NCBI RefSeq assembly: GCF_025149915.1
Contig: NZ_CP102278.1
Span: 558,001-622,000 of the forward strand
Reading direction: 5' to 3'
DNA length: 64,000 bases
Source: Coprococcus eutactus
GTDB lineage: Bacteria > Bacillota > Clostridia > Lachnospirales > Lachnospiraceae
Part shown: positions 15,949 through 24,693 of the stretch, piece by piece
How the letters are laid out: each line of letters opens with the position of its first letter
Position numbering within the stretch: position 1 is the stretch's first letter
Made by a program: the position numbers and the translations under genes
The notes under the pieces: generated by a model
Seen by the model: the letters and a program-made list of their open reading frames with translations, nothing else
Told to the model about the DNA's origin: nothing
The model's database searches: none

Positions 15949-16845
15949 ATGGATATAAGAGATATGAATTATTTTTTACAGATAGCGGAGTATGAGAACA
16001 TATCGAAGGCGGCTGAGGAACTACACATTTCACAGCCGCCGCTCAGCAGGCAGCTCAGAAAGCTGGAGGAGGAACTGGGCGTGGAATTGTTCACGAGGGA
16101 TAACGGCAGGCTGCAGCTCACGGAGGCCGGGCACTTTTTCAGGGAGAGGGCGCAGGAGGTCATATCGTTGGTGGACAAGACCAGAAGCCAGATGGCGGAG
16201 AGGTACAATGGAGCCGGAGGCAAGATAAGGATAGGGACTATAGAGACCTTAAGTGCAGAGAAACTTCCGAAATGGGTGGCAGGATTTCATGAGATTTATC
16301 CAGATGTGACTTATCAAATAGTGAACAACAATTCCGAGGAGATCATACGGATGGTGGACAAGGGGCTGCTTGATATGGGAATTGTGAGGGAGCCTGTGAA
16401 CAGCCAGTATTATGAGAGAGTAAGGCTTCAGGAGGATACATGGATCGCATATATACCTAACAGAAATCCTCTGTCGCAGAAGAACAGGACAACGATAGAG
16501 ATAGAGCTTGCGGATCTCAGAGACGAACCGCTTATACTTCCGTCGAGGGGAATACACGAGAAGCAGATAAAGACGTGGTTTGAGATGATAGGCGCCGAGC
16601 CGAAGGTTGTATGCTGGTATTCGTCTCTGGTAAATGGTGTGTCTCTCGTCAAAAATGGCATAGGGACAATGCTCTGCCCAAAGTCTGCGCAGTCCATTCT
16701 GGATTACAGCTGTGCTGCCGTGAAGGAGATTGTGAATCCTACCATGACAACGGGATCGGTAATCGTGTGGAAGAACTTCCACAATCTGTCAGAGTCTGCA
16801 AGAAAGTTTATAGATTACGTGAAGTCGAAGGAGATAAAAGAATAA
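15949..16845 (+). CDS. LysR-family transcriptional regulator
   Basis: A 298-residue LTTR. The N-terminal winged HTH (1-60) is canonical: MDIRDMNYFLQIAEYENISK, then AAEELHISQPPLSRQLRKLE. The remaining 200 residues form the two-lobed periplasmic-binding-like effector domain. It is most like the CynR/BenM-style regulators by its HTH and by the IGTIETL opening of the effector domain. It sits directly upstream, in the same direction, of a seven-gene catabolic/transport operon, and two related dyads plus a strong promoter occupy the gap, so it very likely controls that operon in response to a substrate or intermediate. Confidence 0.93.
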   Translation: MDIRDMNYFLQIAEYENISKAAEELHISQPPLSRQLRKLEEELGVELFTRDNGRLQLTEAGHFFRERAQEVISLVDKTRSQMAERYNGAGGKIRIGTIETLSAEKLPKWVAGFHEIYPDVTYQIVNNNSEEIIRMVDKGLLDMGIVREPVNSQYYERVRLQEDTWIAYIPNRNPLSQKNRTTIEIELADLRDEPLILPSRGIHEKQIKTWFEMIGAEPKVVCWYSSLVNGVSLVKNGIGTMLCPKSAQSILDYSCAAVKEIVNPTMTTGSVIVWKNFHNLSESARKFIDYVKSKEIKE

Positions 16846-16874
16846 CTAAAAGAATAGGTAAAATAACAGATGCC

Positions 16875-16920
16875 ATACCTGCAAGGTATACATACGCGGA
16901 CTGCATATCTGCCAGGGTAT
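16875..16920. promoter_or_regulatory. two related dyads, candidate LysR-type operators
   Basis: ATACCTGCAAGGTAT (16875-16889) is a perfect dyad with a three-base centre. ATATCTGCCAGGGTAT (16905-16920) is a second, degenerate copy whose centre is about 30 bp, or three helical turns, away. Both lie within 70 bp upstream of the -35 box at 16942, the standard layout for LysR activation sites. Confidence 0.55.
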
Positions 16921-16941
16921 AGAAAATTGAAAAATGGTGAT

Positions 16942-16970
16942 TTGACAATCTATACGAGCACTGATATTAT
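16942..16970 (+). promoter_or_regulatory. promoter of the PrpD operon
   Basis: Perfect TTGACA (16942-16947), 17-bp spacer, TATTAT (16965-16970). Start of transcription should be near 16977, giving a leader of about 110 bases with a terminator-like hairpin inside it. Confidence 0.7.
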
Positions 16971-17004
16971 GTGCCCAACGAAAACGAAATGCAGTTGATC
17001 AGGC

Positions 17005-17040
17005 AAAGGAGCCACTCTTTAGGGAGAGGCTCCTTTTCTT
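17005..17040 (+). terminator. leader hairpin, possible attenuator
   Basis: AAAGGAGCC (17005-17013) pairs with GGCTCCTTT (17028-17036) and a T-rich tail follows. Because it lies downstream of the promoter at 16942-16970 and upstream of the first gene, it would act in the leader RNA; alternatively it terminates read-through from the LysR gene. Confidence 0.55.
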
Positions 17041-17086
17041 TATATCTGACAGCCGCTGTATTTTAACAAAGGCAGGAGGAAAGAAT

Positions 17087-18385
17087 ATGCATGATATGAG
17101 ACGATATGTTACAGATCAGATCAAGTGGATAAAACAAATGTCTTATGAAGATATACCAGATGAAATAAAGACTAGGGCGAGATGGATCCTGCTGGATTCC
17201 GTGGGCTGTATAGTGAACGGAATGTCGGGGGATAAGCTTCCACCAGATATATATGAGGCGGTGCTGAAAAGTTCGTCGGCTATGGTGTCGACAGAGCTTT
17301 ATGAGGGAAACAGATTTTCTATAGGGCATCCGGCATGTCACATAGTTCCGCTACTCTTGGTTGAAGCTGGAGAGAGAGCAGATCTTACATATAAAGATGC
17401 TTTAAGGATTTTCATTTGTGCATATGAGCTTGCATCAAGGTGGGGGCGTTCGGTTAGATTTACAAATGACATGTTGGGGCACGGAACCATCATGAATGCT
17501 GGGGCGGCGGTTGTGGAAGGGCTCATGACTGACATGACTGAGGAGAAATTTGTAAATTACCTCATGACATGCGAAGTGCTCCCGGAGGTATCGACGTGGC
17601 AGTCGGTATTTGAGGGAAGTACAATACATGACTATTATCCTGGAATCGCGGCGGTAAATGCCAAGAATGCACTTTACATGTCAAACAACAATGTGAAGAG
17701 CAGTGAGGAACTGATAAGAAGCGTGTACGGGAAGATAACAGGAACAAAAGTCATAGAGGACAATCTGGCTGATGACGATGACATAGGCTGGTACATAGCG
17801 AAGAATTATTTCAAGGTACATTCAGGATGCAGATTCATACACCCATTTGTGGATGTGATAGAACAACTGATGAAGGAAGGGCTCACCAAGGAGGATGTGA
17901 AGGAGATACAGGTATCTACATATAAGAAAGCGGCAATGATCTCAGATCAGCATGTGACAAATGTTCTGGCGGCGAAATTCTCTACGCCGGTATCGTTGGC
18001 TATCCAGTTGTCGGAGGGGCGTTTATATCCCGAAGATATAGAGAGGGCGCTGCATAATAAAAGTGACATTCAGGAGCTGGCATCAAAAATTTCTCTAAGG
18101 GAGGATGACAGATATAACGAACTGCTTCCGGATGTCCGGGGCGGAATGGTGAGAGTCGTAAAGAATGACGGGCAGGTGATAGAGAGGGAGGTATTCCATG
18201 CGCATGGTGATTTTGATGATCCGGCCGGATATACAGAGAGACAGCTCACGGACAAGTTCCGGAGTGTGACGGAGCGGTGCTTAAGCACCACACAGCAGGA
18301 AGAGATTATAGAGAGTATATTGAGGGGCAGTGATGAACTTACAGTGCAGGAGATTTTCAGGACATATTTTGAATGTGTCAGATAG
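17087..18385 (+). CDS. MmgE/PrpD-family protein
   Basis: A 432-residue protein of the MmgE/PrpD fold, which includes 2-methylcitrate dehydratase, cis-aconitate decarboxylase and iminodisuccinate epimerase. Family features are the N-terminal helical domain with WILLDSVGCIVNGM, the FICAYELASRWGRS stretch, and KNYFKVHSGCRFIHPFVD, where H and the CRFIHP segment line the active site. There is no methylcitrate synthase or lyase nearby, so propionate metabolism is unlikely. Strong AGGAGG before the ATG. It is the first gene of the operon; the next starts nine bases after its stop. The reaction here is unknown. Confidence 0.88.
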   Translation: MHDMRRYVTDQIKWIKQMSYEDIPDEIKTRARWILLDSVGCIVNGMSGDKLPPDIYEAVLKSSSAMVSTELYEGNRFSIGHPACHIVPLLLVEAGERADLTYKDALRIFICAYELASRWGRSVRFTNDMLGHGTIMNAGAAVVEGLMTDMTEEKFVNYLMTCEVLPEVSTWQSVFEGSTIHDYYPGIAAVNAKNALYMSNNNVKSSEELIRSVYGKITGTKVIEDNLADDDDIGWYIAKNYFKVHSGCRFIHPFVDVIEQLMKEGLTKEDVKEIQVSTYKKAAMISDQHVTNVLAAKFSTPVSLAIQLSEGRLYPEDIERALHNKSDIQELASKISLREDDRYNELLPDVRGGMVRVVKNDGQVIEREVFHAHGDFDDPAGYTERQLTDKFRSVTERCLSTTQQEEIIESILRGSDELTVQEIFRTYFECVR

Positions 18386-18394
18386 GAGGAGATT

Positions 18395-19510
18395 ATGAGC
18401 AAGACAGAGTTTCTGTTTTTGTCAGAGGACGACCTTGTGAAAGCAGGGGTACTGAATGCTTCGGAATGTATAGATACCTGCGAGGAGGTATTTGGCATAC
18501 TGAGTGATGGAGATTACCTTATGGGTGGGCTGAATCACAATGAACACGGACTGTCCATTGTGTTCCCAAAGGAAACAAGATTTCCTGGGATGCCGGTGGC
18601 AGGACCGGAGAGAAGATTTATAGCGATGCCGGCATATCTGGGAGGTGATTTTCATGTGTGCGGAGAGAAGTGGTACGGATCAAATGTAGAAAATCCGGGA
18701 CACAGAGGACTTCCGAGATCAGTACTTATGATAACCTTGAATGATCCGGAGAGCTGTGAGCCGATCTCGTATATGTCGGGCAACCTGATAAGTTCCATGA
18801 GAACGGGATGTATTCCAGGGGTGTTCCTCAGATATTTCGGAAATAAGGATGCGAGGACAGCGGCACTCATTGGAACCGGACCGGTTCAAAGGGCAACGGT
18901 GCTTGCCATACATTCGGTTTTGCCTGGAGTACAGAAAATATACTGTAAGGCGGCACATATAGAGCATGCCGAGAAATTTGCAGAGTGGGTGAAACAGGAG
19001 ACCGGAATTAATGCGGAGGCTGTTTTATCCATGGAAGAATGCATAGCTGCGGGAGATGTGGTGAGCATAGCAGCTTCACCAAAGGATCCACTCTATATAA
19101 AGAATGAATGGATAAAGGACGGCGCATGTGTACTGCTGACATCCCCGATAGAAGCGGATGATGATTTCTGGTTGAAAAATGGGCTGTGCTTTGACAACAC
19201 GAAAATGCACATGGCTTACTACGACGAGGCGCTGGGAGTTGGAAGTATACTCAAGGCGAACAACGGCTGGGGAAAAATGTATAAGCTCATGGAGGACGGT
19301 CTTATGCCTGATCTCCGTTCCCAGATAAGTATGGGGGATGTGGTCAGAGGAAAGGCTGATGGCAGAATAGAGCATGACAGAAAAGAGATATTTGTGACAA
19401 GCGGGCAGGTGCTGTTTGACCTGGCATGGGGCTATAGGCTCTATCAGAAGGCGCTTGGATCAGGTGAAGGAACAAGATTGAAGATATGGGATGACCCATG
19501 TTGGAAATAA
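18395..19510 (+). CDS. ornithine cyclodeaminase/mu-crystallin family protein
   Basis: A 371-residue NAD(P)-binding protein of the ornithine cyclodeaminase/mu-crystallin family. The substrate half has SSMRTGCIPGVFLRYFG (usually SxRTaA.s), followed by the dinucleotide-binding loop AALIGTGPVQRATVLA. The normal GxGxQa fingerprint reads GTGPVQ. Members deaminate or reduce cyclic imino or alpha-amino acids; this long version resembles those labelled tyramine oxidase subunit B in clostridial genomes, a label with little experimental support. AGGAGG precedes it; it is tightly packed between the PrpD and nitrilase genes. Confidence 0.87.
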   Translation: MSKTEFLFLSEDDLVKAGVLNASECIDTCEEVFGILSDGDYLMGGLNHNEHGLSIVFPKETRFPGMPVAGPERRFIAMPAYLGGDFHVCGEKWYGSNVENPGHRGLPRSVLMITLNDPESCEPISYMSGNLISSMRTGCIPGVFLRYFGNKDARTAALIGTGPVQRATVLAIHSVLPGVQKIYCKAAHIEHAEKFAEWVKQETGINAEAVLSMEECIAAGDVVSIAASPKDPLYIKNEWIKDGACVLLTSPIEADDDFWLKNGLCFDNTKMHMAYYDEALGVGSILKANNGWGKMYKLMEDGLMPDLRSQISMGDVVRGKADGRIEHDRKEIFVTSGQVLFDLAWGYRLYQKALGSGEGTRLKIWDDPCWK

Positions 19511-19605
19511 ATAAAAGATACCAGAGGAAGAATCAAAGAAAAATTCAAAGAATGGGACAGAGAAAGCAAAGAGACAAAAAGAGAAGAAAGAGAGGCGTAT
19601 GTATT

Positions 19606-20442
19606 ATGAACAAAAAGATTTTTAAGGCGGCAGCGGTGAACATGGATTGTGAACTTGGAAATGTGAAGGCAAATCTTAAGAAGATGGCGGATTTCTGTAA
19701 GGAGGCATCGACCAAGGGTGCACTTGCCATATGTTTTCCTGAACTGGCAACGACAGGATACAGTCCGACAATACTTGGTGAGAAATACTACGAGATATCA
19801 GAGCCGATACCGGGACCTTCAACAAACTATCTGTGCAAGGTGGCAAAGGCAACAGGACTCTATATCGTGACAGGTATCTCAGAAAAGAGCGGTGTGCCGG
19901 GAAGACTTTACAATTCACAGATAGCGATATCTCCGGAGGGGAAGATCGTCAGCATTTACCGCAAGATACATGTATGGGGACTTGAAAAGCTCACATGGAG
20001 AGAGAGCATAACGTGCGAATATGGAACATTTGACATGCCGATGTGCAAGGCTGGACACATGATATGCTATGATACCTCATTCCCGGAGACAGCCAGAGTA
20101 TTGTCACTCATGGGAAGCAATGTGATATTTGACTCGGCTGCATGGAGAAATCTTGAAGCTGATATATGGGAACTCAACACGAGAGCCCGTGCAGTGGAAA
20201 ATCATGTGTTCATGATCTGTTCAAACAGATGTGGTGTGGAGGGGGATTCCACTCTCAACGGTGAGAGCAGGATCATAGGACCAAGAGGAAATGTCCTTGC
20301 GGCAGCAGGTCATGAGGAGGAGATCATTTACGCAGATATAGATATAGATTCCTGTATCAAGGACAATGCGATGATGCTCTCATATATGAAAGACAGAAGA
20401 CCGGAGGCATATTCACTTATATCAGATACAAGAAACTTTTAG
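19606..20442 (+). CDS. nitrilase-superfamily carbon-nitrogen hydrolase
   Basis: A 278-residue amidohydrolase with the complete catalytic triad E46 (CFPELATTGY), K120 (YRKIHVWG) and C154 (ICYDTSFPE). It should hydrolyse an amide, carbamoyl amide or nitrile through a cysteine thioester in the cytosol. The frame is open upstream to 19498, overlapping the previous gene, but that extension is Arg/Lys/Gln-rich and unlike the family; ATG 19606 after AGAGAGG gives a normal N-terminus. Subfamily resembles N-carbamoyl-amino-acid or omega-amidase types. Likely to release ammonia from the operon's substrate. Confidence 0.88.
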   Translation: MNKKIFKAAAVNMDCELGNVKANLKKMADFCKEASTKGALAICFPELATTGYSPTILGEKYYEISEPIPGPSTNYLCKVAKATGLYIVTGISEKSGVPGRLYNSQIAISPEGKIVSIYRKIHVWGLEKLTWRESITCEYGTFDMPMCKAGHMICYDTSFPETARVLSLMGSNVIFDSAAWRNLEADIWELNTRARAVENHVFMICSNRCGVEGDSTLNGESRIIGPRGNVLAAAGHEEEIIYADIDIDSCIKDNAMMLSYMKDRRPEAYSLISDTRNF

Positions 20443-20485
20443 TAAGACAGAGGTTTCTGGGGAAGCTGAGAAAGGATGTATACAT

Positions 20486-21094
20486 ATGGCAAATGATATT
20501 TATATAGTGACGATCCAAAGACAGTTTGGAAGTCTTGGACGTCCGATAGCGAAGAAGTTATCTGAGATATTGCAGATTGAATATTACGACAGGGATATTG
20601 TGGAGCTTGCCAGCAGAGAGATGAATAAGTCCAGGGAGGAGCTCTCAGATTATGACGAGAAATCCTATTCTAAGATGAAGTATCCGATGGGCATAGGAAC
20701 TCCAAAGATGCAGAATTATTTGTTCAGCGTTCAGCAGTGCATCATTTCGGAGATCGCGACGTATGACAAGTCTTGCATCATAGTCGGAAGATGTTCTGAT
20801 TACATACTGAGACACCTGAAAAATACGATCAATATATTTATATATGCCCCATATGAGAAACGACTGAAGAACTGTATAGAGGTTCTCGGTATGAATGAAA
20901 ATGAGGCGAAGGATATGATAGCAAAGGTTGACAGGGCGAGAGACAATTATCACCAGTATTATACGGGAATGCCGGCGGCAACCATAAATGGCAGACAGAT
21001 AATGATAGACTCCAGTTTCGTCGGCGTTGAGCACACTGCGGAGATGCTGGCGGATATGATAAAGAAGAGAGTCGCGATGGGTTTTGAAGAATAG
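20486..21094 (+). CDS. cytidylate-kinase-like family protein
   Basis: A 202-residue P-loop protein of the cytidylate-kinase-like family. The N-terminus ITIQRQFGSLGRPIAKKLSE-like sequence (actual start MANDIYIVTIQRQFGSLGRP) is the family's modified phosphate loop, followed by YYDRDIVELA and a central CIIVGRCSDYIL. Such proteins occur in many Clostridia, often beside transporters, and no substrate is established; they are unlikely to be the housekeeping CMP kinase. It lies 43 bases after the nitrilase gene and 23 bases before the ABC ATPase gene in the same operon. Confidence 0.85.
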   Translation: MANDIYIVTIQRQFGSLGRPIAKKLSEILQIEYYDRDIVELASREMNKSREELSDYDEKSYSKMKYPMGIGTPKMQNYLFSVQQCIISEIATYDKSCIIVGRCSDYILRHLKNTINIFIYAPYEKRLKNCIEVLGMNENEAKDMIAKVDRARDNYHQYYTGMPAATINGRQIMIDSSFVGVEHTAEMLADMIKKRVAMGFEE

Positions 21095-21117
21095 TGCGAT
21101 AACGGGAGGTGGCAACC

Positions 21118-21906
21118 ATGGAAGGTGCACTGGATACCAACAGAAAAAAAGCAATTGAGATAAAAGGTCTCGGCAAGAAATATGAAAGTTTCAACGATGG
21201 AGAAAGTCAGTATGTTTTGCGGGATATCAATATAGACGTCATGGAGAATGAATTTGTGTGTGTGCTCGGACCATCCGGCTGCGGAAAGTCGACACTGCTC
21301 AATCTGATATCCGGTTATATCAAACCTTCTGATGGTGAAATAGATATTTTCGGTGAAAAGGTCACTAAGGCAAGTGGCAGAGCGGGAATGGTATTTCAGG
21401 AACACGCTCTCATGCCGTGGCTCACGGTCAAGAAAAATATTATGATGGGACCGAAACTGCATCACAAGAGCAAAGAAGAATGTGAGAAGATCGCAAAGAA
21501 ATACATAGATATGGTTGGACTTGGCGGTATAGAGGACTACTATCCGAGACAGCTGTCAGGCGGTATGGCGCAGCGAGTTGGAATTGCGAGGGCTCTGGCA
21601 AATGAACCAAAGATCATCTTAATGGACGAGCCGCTCGGAGCACTGGATGCCATGACAAGGGAAAATATGAGAAGAGAGCTTCTGAAAATATTTCAAAAGA
21701 CCCAGATCACCATATTTTTTATCACCCACTCCGTGCAGGAGGCTGTGTATCTGGCAGACAGGGTGATCGTGTTGAAGAATGCAGCTGTTGACTGTGATGT
21801 AAAGATTGAACTGGACAGACCAAGAGATATGAAATCCCCGGATTTTGCAAAGTATATTGAGTATTTTGAAAAGAGGCTGGGTGACATACCTCTGACGAGT
21901 GATTGA
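21118..21906 (+). CDS. ABC importer ATPase, NitT/TauT type
   Basis: A 262-residue ABC ATPase. Walker A GPSGCGKST (51-59), Q-loop MVFQEHALMPWLTV (91-104), signature LSGGMAQR (146-153), Walker B ILMDEPLGALD (167-177) and the switch histidine in FFITHSVQEA are all present. The VFQEHALMPW and LGALDAMTR stretches are typical of the SsuB/TauB/NrtD branch for sulfonates, nitrate, pyrimidine precursors and similar small molecules. ATG 21118 follows GGGAGG; the earlier GTG is inside that site. Works with the permease and binding protein encoded next. Confidence 0.94.
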   Translation: MEGALDTNRKKAIEIKGLGKKYESFNDGESQYVLRDINIDVMENEFVCVLGPSGCGKSTLLNLISGYIKPSDGEIDIFGEKVTKASGRAGMVFQEHALMPWLTVKKNIMMGPKLHHKSKEECEKIAKKYIDMVGLGGIEDYYPRQLSGGMAQRVGIARALANEPKIILMDEPLGALDAMTRENMRRELLKIFQKTQITIFFITHSVQEAVYLADRVIVLKNAAVDCDVKIELDRPRDMKSPDFAKYIEYFEKRLGDIPLTSD

Positions 21907-21916
21907 GGTGGCAGAT

Positions 21917-22717
21917 ATGAAGAAAAAGAAAAGAAATAAAAAAGAACTTATATTGAGTATCACATCACTGATCCTGTTTTTTGCGATATGGCAGATAGTT
22001 ACACAGATGAACCAGATGCATGAGTGGTTCAATCCAAAGTTCCTTCCGGCTCCCACAGATATCATCAAAAAGGCAGTGGAATATGCTGGTGATGGCACGC
22101 TGTGGCTGCACGCTTCCGTATCAATTAGGAGAATACTGCTGGGATTTCTGATAGGTGGAGTTTTGGCGATAACGGTTGGAATTATATTTGCAAATCAGAA
22201 ACTTGTGGAGGCATGGTTTTCACCGATCATCAATCTGCTCGGACCTATCCCGCCATACGCACTCCTTCCTATCATAATAATATGGTTTGGAATCGGAGAG
22301 TCGTCGAAGATAGGACTTATTGCATATTGTACATTTATGACTATGCTGCCATACATAACCGATGGTCTAAAGAATACACCACCGGTTCTGATACGTGCGG
22401 CGACTTCCCTGGGGGCAACGCAGTTCCAGATATTTACACGGGTTATGCTTCCAAACGCCGTACCGAATATATTTGTCGGAATGAAGGTCACACTGGCAAT
22501 GACATTCGGAGCACTCATGGTATCAGAGATGCTGGGCGCATCAAAGGGGCTTGGATATATGATCATCAATGCAAAGCAGTGGTTTAAGATGGACGATATG
22601 TTCCTGGCGATCATAATGATCGGTCTGATCTACATAATAATGTTCAGTATAATACAGTTTGTCGAGCATATAGTGCTCAAATGGAAGACAGATGTTACAA
22701 ATGCCATCGAAAAGTAA
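21917..22717 (+). CDS. ABC importer permease, NitT/TauT type
   Basis: A 266-residue inner-membrane permease with six predicted helices and the binding-protein-dependent transport signature (EAA loop) at RAATSLGATQFQIFTRVMLP-like sequence. A basic start MKKKKRNKKELILSITS gives a cytoplasmic N-terminus. ATG 21917 follows GAGGTGG ten bases after the ATPase stop. It forms the homodimeric channel of the importer. Confidence 0.93.
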   Translation: MKKKKRNKKELILSITSLILFFAIWQIVTQMNQMHEWFNPKFLPAPTDIIKKAVEYAGDGTLWLHASVSIRRILLGFLIGGVLAITVGIIFANQKLVEAWFSPIINLLGPIPPYALLPIIIIWFGIGESSKIGLIAYCTFMTMLPYITDGLKNTPPVLIRAATSLGATQFQIFTRVMLPNAVPNIFVGMKVTLAMTFGALMVSEMLGASKGLGYMIINAKQWFKMDDMFLAIIMIGLIYIIMFSIIQFVEHIVLKWKTDVTNAIEK

Positions 22718-22814
22718 CGGCATTTCTGACATACAAAAGCAGAAGTAGTATAAGTGCTTATCAACAACTGGAAGCTCAGGGCTTTTCAGAAAAGGTCAAA
22801 ATAAGGAGGATACT

Positions 22815-23888
22815 ATGATGAAAAACAGAAGATTATCGAAGAAAGTCGTAAGTGTACTTACAGTTGCAGCCATGGGAATGGCTCTTCTGACAGGCTGTGG
22901 AGATTCAGGAAAAAGCAGCGGAACAACGGCTGCATCGTCTGATGATGGAGGTCTGATACCGGTCACAATATATGGTGTCACGGATCCACAGGAGGCTGCA
23001 CAGATAGTAATAGCAAAAGAAAAAGGCTATTTTGAGGAGGAGGGTCTGGATGTCACAAACAAGCTCATCGAGTCTAGTTCGGATCTCCCGGCATATATAG
23101 CAAGCGGTGAGGCTCCGGTATCAGCCGAGTCGCAGTATACCTGTACCGAGGTTGCAGCACAGGGCGTTAAGCTTAAGACCTTGATGACGAACAGCAATAC
23201 TTCAAATACACAGGGACTGATACTTGGTAAAGGTCAGACTATCAAGAGTGCAAAGGATCTTGAGGGCAAAAAATTGGGTATCATGAATGGCGCAGGATTC
23301 ATGCTGGCAATACAGAATATGTGTGAGGAAATGGGTGTCGACATAAATAAGATAGACATAGTATACTTGTCTCCATCAGAGCAGGTCGCAGCTCTTGAGA
23401 ATGGTTCGATAGATATGATGGCATGCTGGGAGCCTTATATGAGTCAGGCACTTGATGCCGGAGGGACCCTGCTGTTTACCGGTGTAAAGTCATACTTCCC
23501 TGAGAAGACAGGCGACGTAGACTGGTTGAATTTCTATTCAACATTTGAGGTTACAGAAGATTACTACAATGAGAACAGAGACACATGTGTCAAACTTGTC
23601 AAGGCAATGACAAAGGCAACTGACTATATCAATGCCAATCTCGACGAGTGCGCGGGAATAATTGCGAAGGAGTTGAACAACGACAAGGATGCCATATATG
23701 CGATCATGGCTCAGAATACATACGAAAATATCTTCGATGACACATTTGAAAAGGCTGTAAATGACATGGCCCAGTACATGAAGGATGCCGGAAATATCGA
23801 TAATGTACCGGATTTTAATAGTTACTGTGACCCATCAGTATTGAAAGAGGTAAAGCCGGAGAATGCGACATACGAACCATCGAAGTAG
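22815..23888 (+). CDS. substrate-binding lipoprotein of NitT/TauT ABC importer
   Basis: A 357-residue lipoprotein: signal peptide with lipobox LLTGC (lipidated C28), a Ser/Thr/Gly linker, then the NMT1/SsuA-like bilobed domain beginning IPVTIYGVTDPQEAAQIVIA. The family's typical motifs AKEKGYFEEEGLDV and DLEGKKLGI are clear. It would deliver the ligand to the permease. Ligand class (thiamine precursors, sulfonates, taurine, amino-acid derivatives) cannot be fixed from sequence, but the catabolic neighbours favour an amide- or amine-containing small molecule. It is the last clear gene of the operon. Confidence 0.93.
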   Translation: MMKNRRLSKKVVSVLTVAAMGMALLTGCGDSGKSSGTTAASSDDGGLIPVTIYGVTDPQEAAQIVIAKEKGYFEEEGLDVTNKLIESSSDLPAYIASGEAPVSAESQYTCTEVAAQGVKLKTLMTNSNTSNTQGLILGKGQTIKSAKDLEGKKLGIMNGAGFMLAIQNMCEEMGVDINKIDIVYLSPSEQVAALENGSIDMMACWEPYMSQALDAGGTLLFTGVKSYFPEKTGDVDWLNFYSTFEVTEDYYNENRDTCVKLVKAMTKATDYINANLDECAGIIAKELNNDKDAIYAIMAQNTYENIFDDTFEKAVNDMAQYMKDAGNIDNVPDFNSYCDPSVLKEVKPENATYEPSK

Positions 23889-23976
23889 AAGGCATGCTCT
23901 TTAGATAATATTTTATATGGATATACAAGAATAGGCTTTTGCGTCATTTATATAATTGGCGTGAAAGCTTATTTTT

Positions 23977-24538
23977 ATGCAAGTGATGGCAGTGGTAGCG
24001 ATAATAGGACTGGTTCTTTTATCAAAGAAAGCAAACGTGGCAAATACCGTGATGGGAATAGGATTTATCCTGAGTATAGCAACCTACATATGTGGCGGGT
24101 TTGGAACAACTGTGAAGATGTTGTGGAATGTAGCCAGATGGGGCTGGGTATTCTTTCCATTTTCAATCAGCGTATTAGCATTTGTAGTTACACTTTGATT
24201 TGGCGTAGCTGCAGTGATATGGGGCACGATCCTTATGGGGATCTCATTTGCCGACAGTTTTGAGCTGTCATTATCGATATTTACGTGTATCGTGCTTGCG
24301 CTGGCAACGATAAAGGGCGTCAAGATACTTGGTGGGAAAAAGACGGCCATGATGAGCTTTCTGATTTTGATTGCAGGAATAGTGGGATATATGTGCGACG
24401 GATTGAATGCAGCAGAGATTGCTGCTGGTGGCATTGATAGTTATAATCCTTGCGGTTGTGGTCATATTCAGAAATCAGCTTTCAACAATCGTGAAGACTG
24501 CCGGTAGCAAGGTTGTGAAGTGGATAAATGCGAATTAG
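23977..24538 (+). pseudogene. disrupted hydrophobic protein with Flp-pilin-like tail
   Basis: One frame encodes a multi-helix membrane protein from about 23977, interrupted by TGA at 24196 but continuing in the same frame (FGVAAVIWGTILMGISF) to about 24420. There a one-base shift is needed to continue into LLVALIVIILAVVVIFRNQL and a basic end, stopping at 24538. The last 35 residues look like the single helix of Flp1-type pilins. No start with a good ribosome site was found. Either a decayed gene or two decayed genes run together; function lost. Confidence 0.45.
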
Positions 24539-24638
24539 CTTACAATTTGCAACCATGATATAAAGAGATAAAGAGAAGATCGACAACAGAGCTTGAGAAA
24601 CATCTAACATTTGGACAGTATAATCATGCAAAATTGCA

Positions 24639-24667
24639 TTGACTGTTTTCCCTCTTTCCTATAAGAT
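24639..24667 (+). promoter_or_regulatory. candidate promoter upstream of MFS gene
   Basis: TTGACT (24639-24644) with TAAGAT (24662-24667) at 17 bp, or TATAAG at 15 bp. The leader to the MFS start would be about 130 bases and includes the dyad at 24694. Confidence 0.4.
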
Positions 24668-24693
24668 GTGGCTGGTGATTGGAAATAGAAAAA

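Noticed and set aside
17087..18385. Reading the PrpD protein as 2-methylcitrate dehydratase of propionate metabolism
   Set aside because: No methylcitrate synthase, lyase or propionyl-CoA gene is in the operon; the neighbours point to amide or amine metabolism, so only the family name is given.
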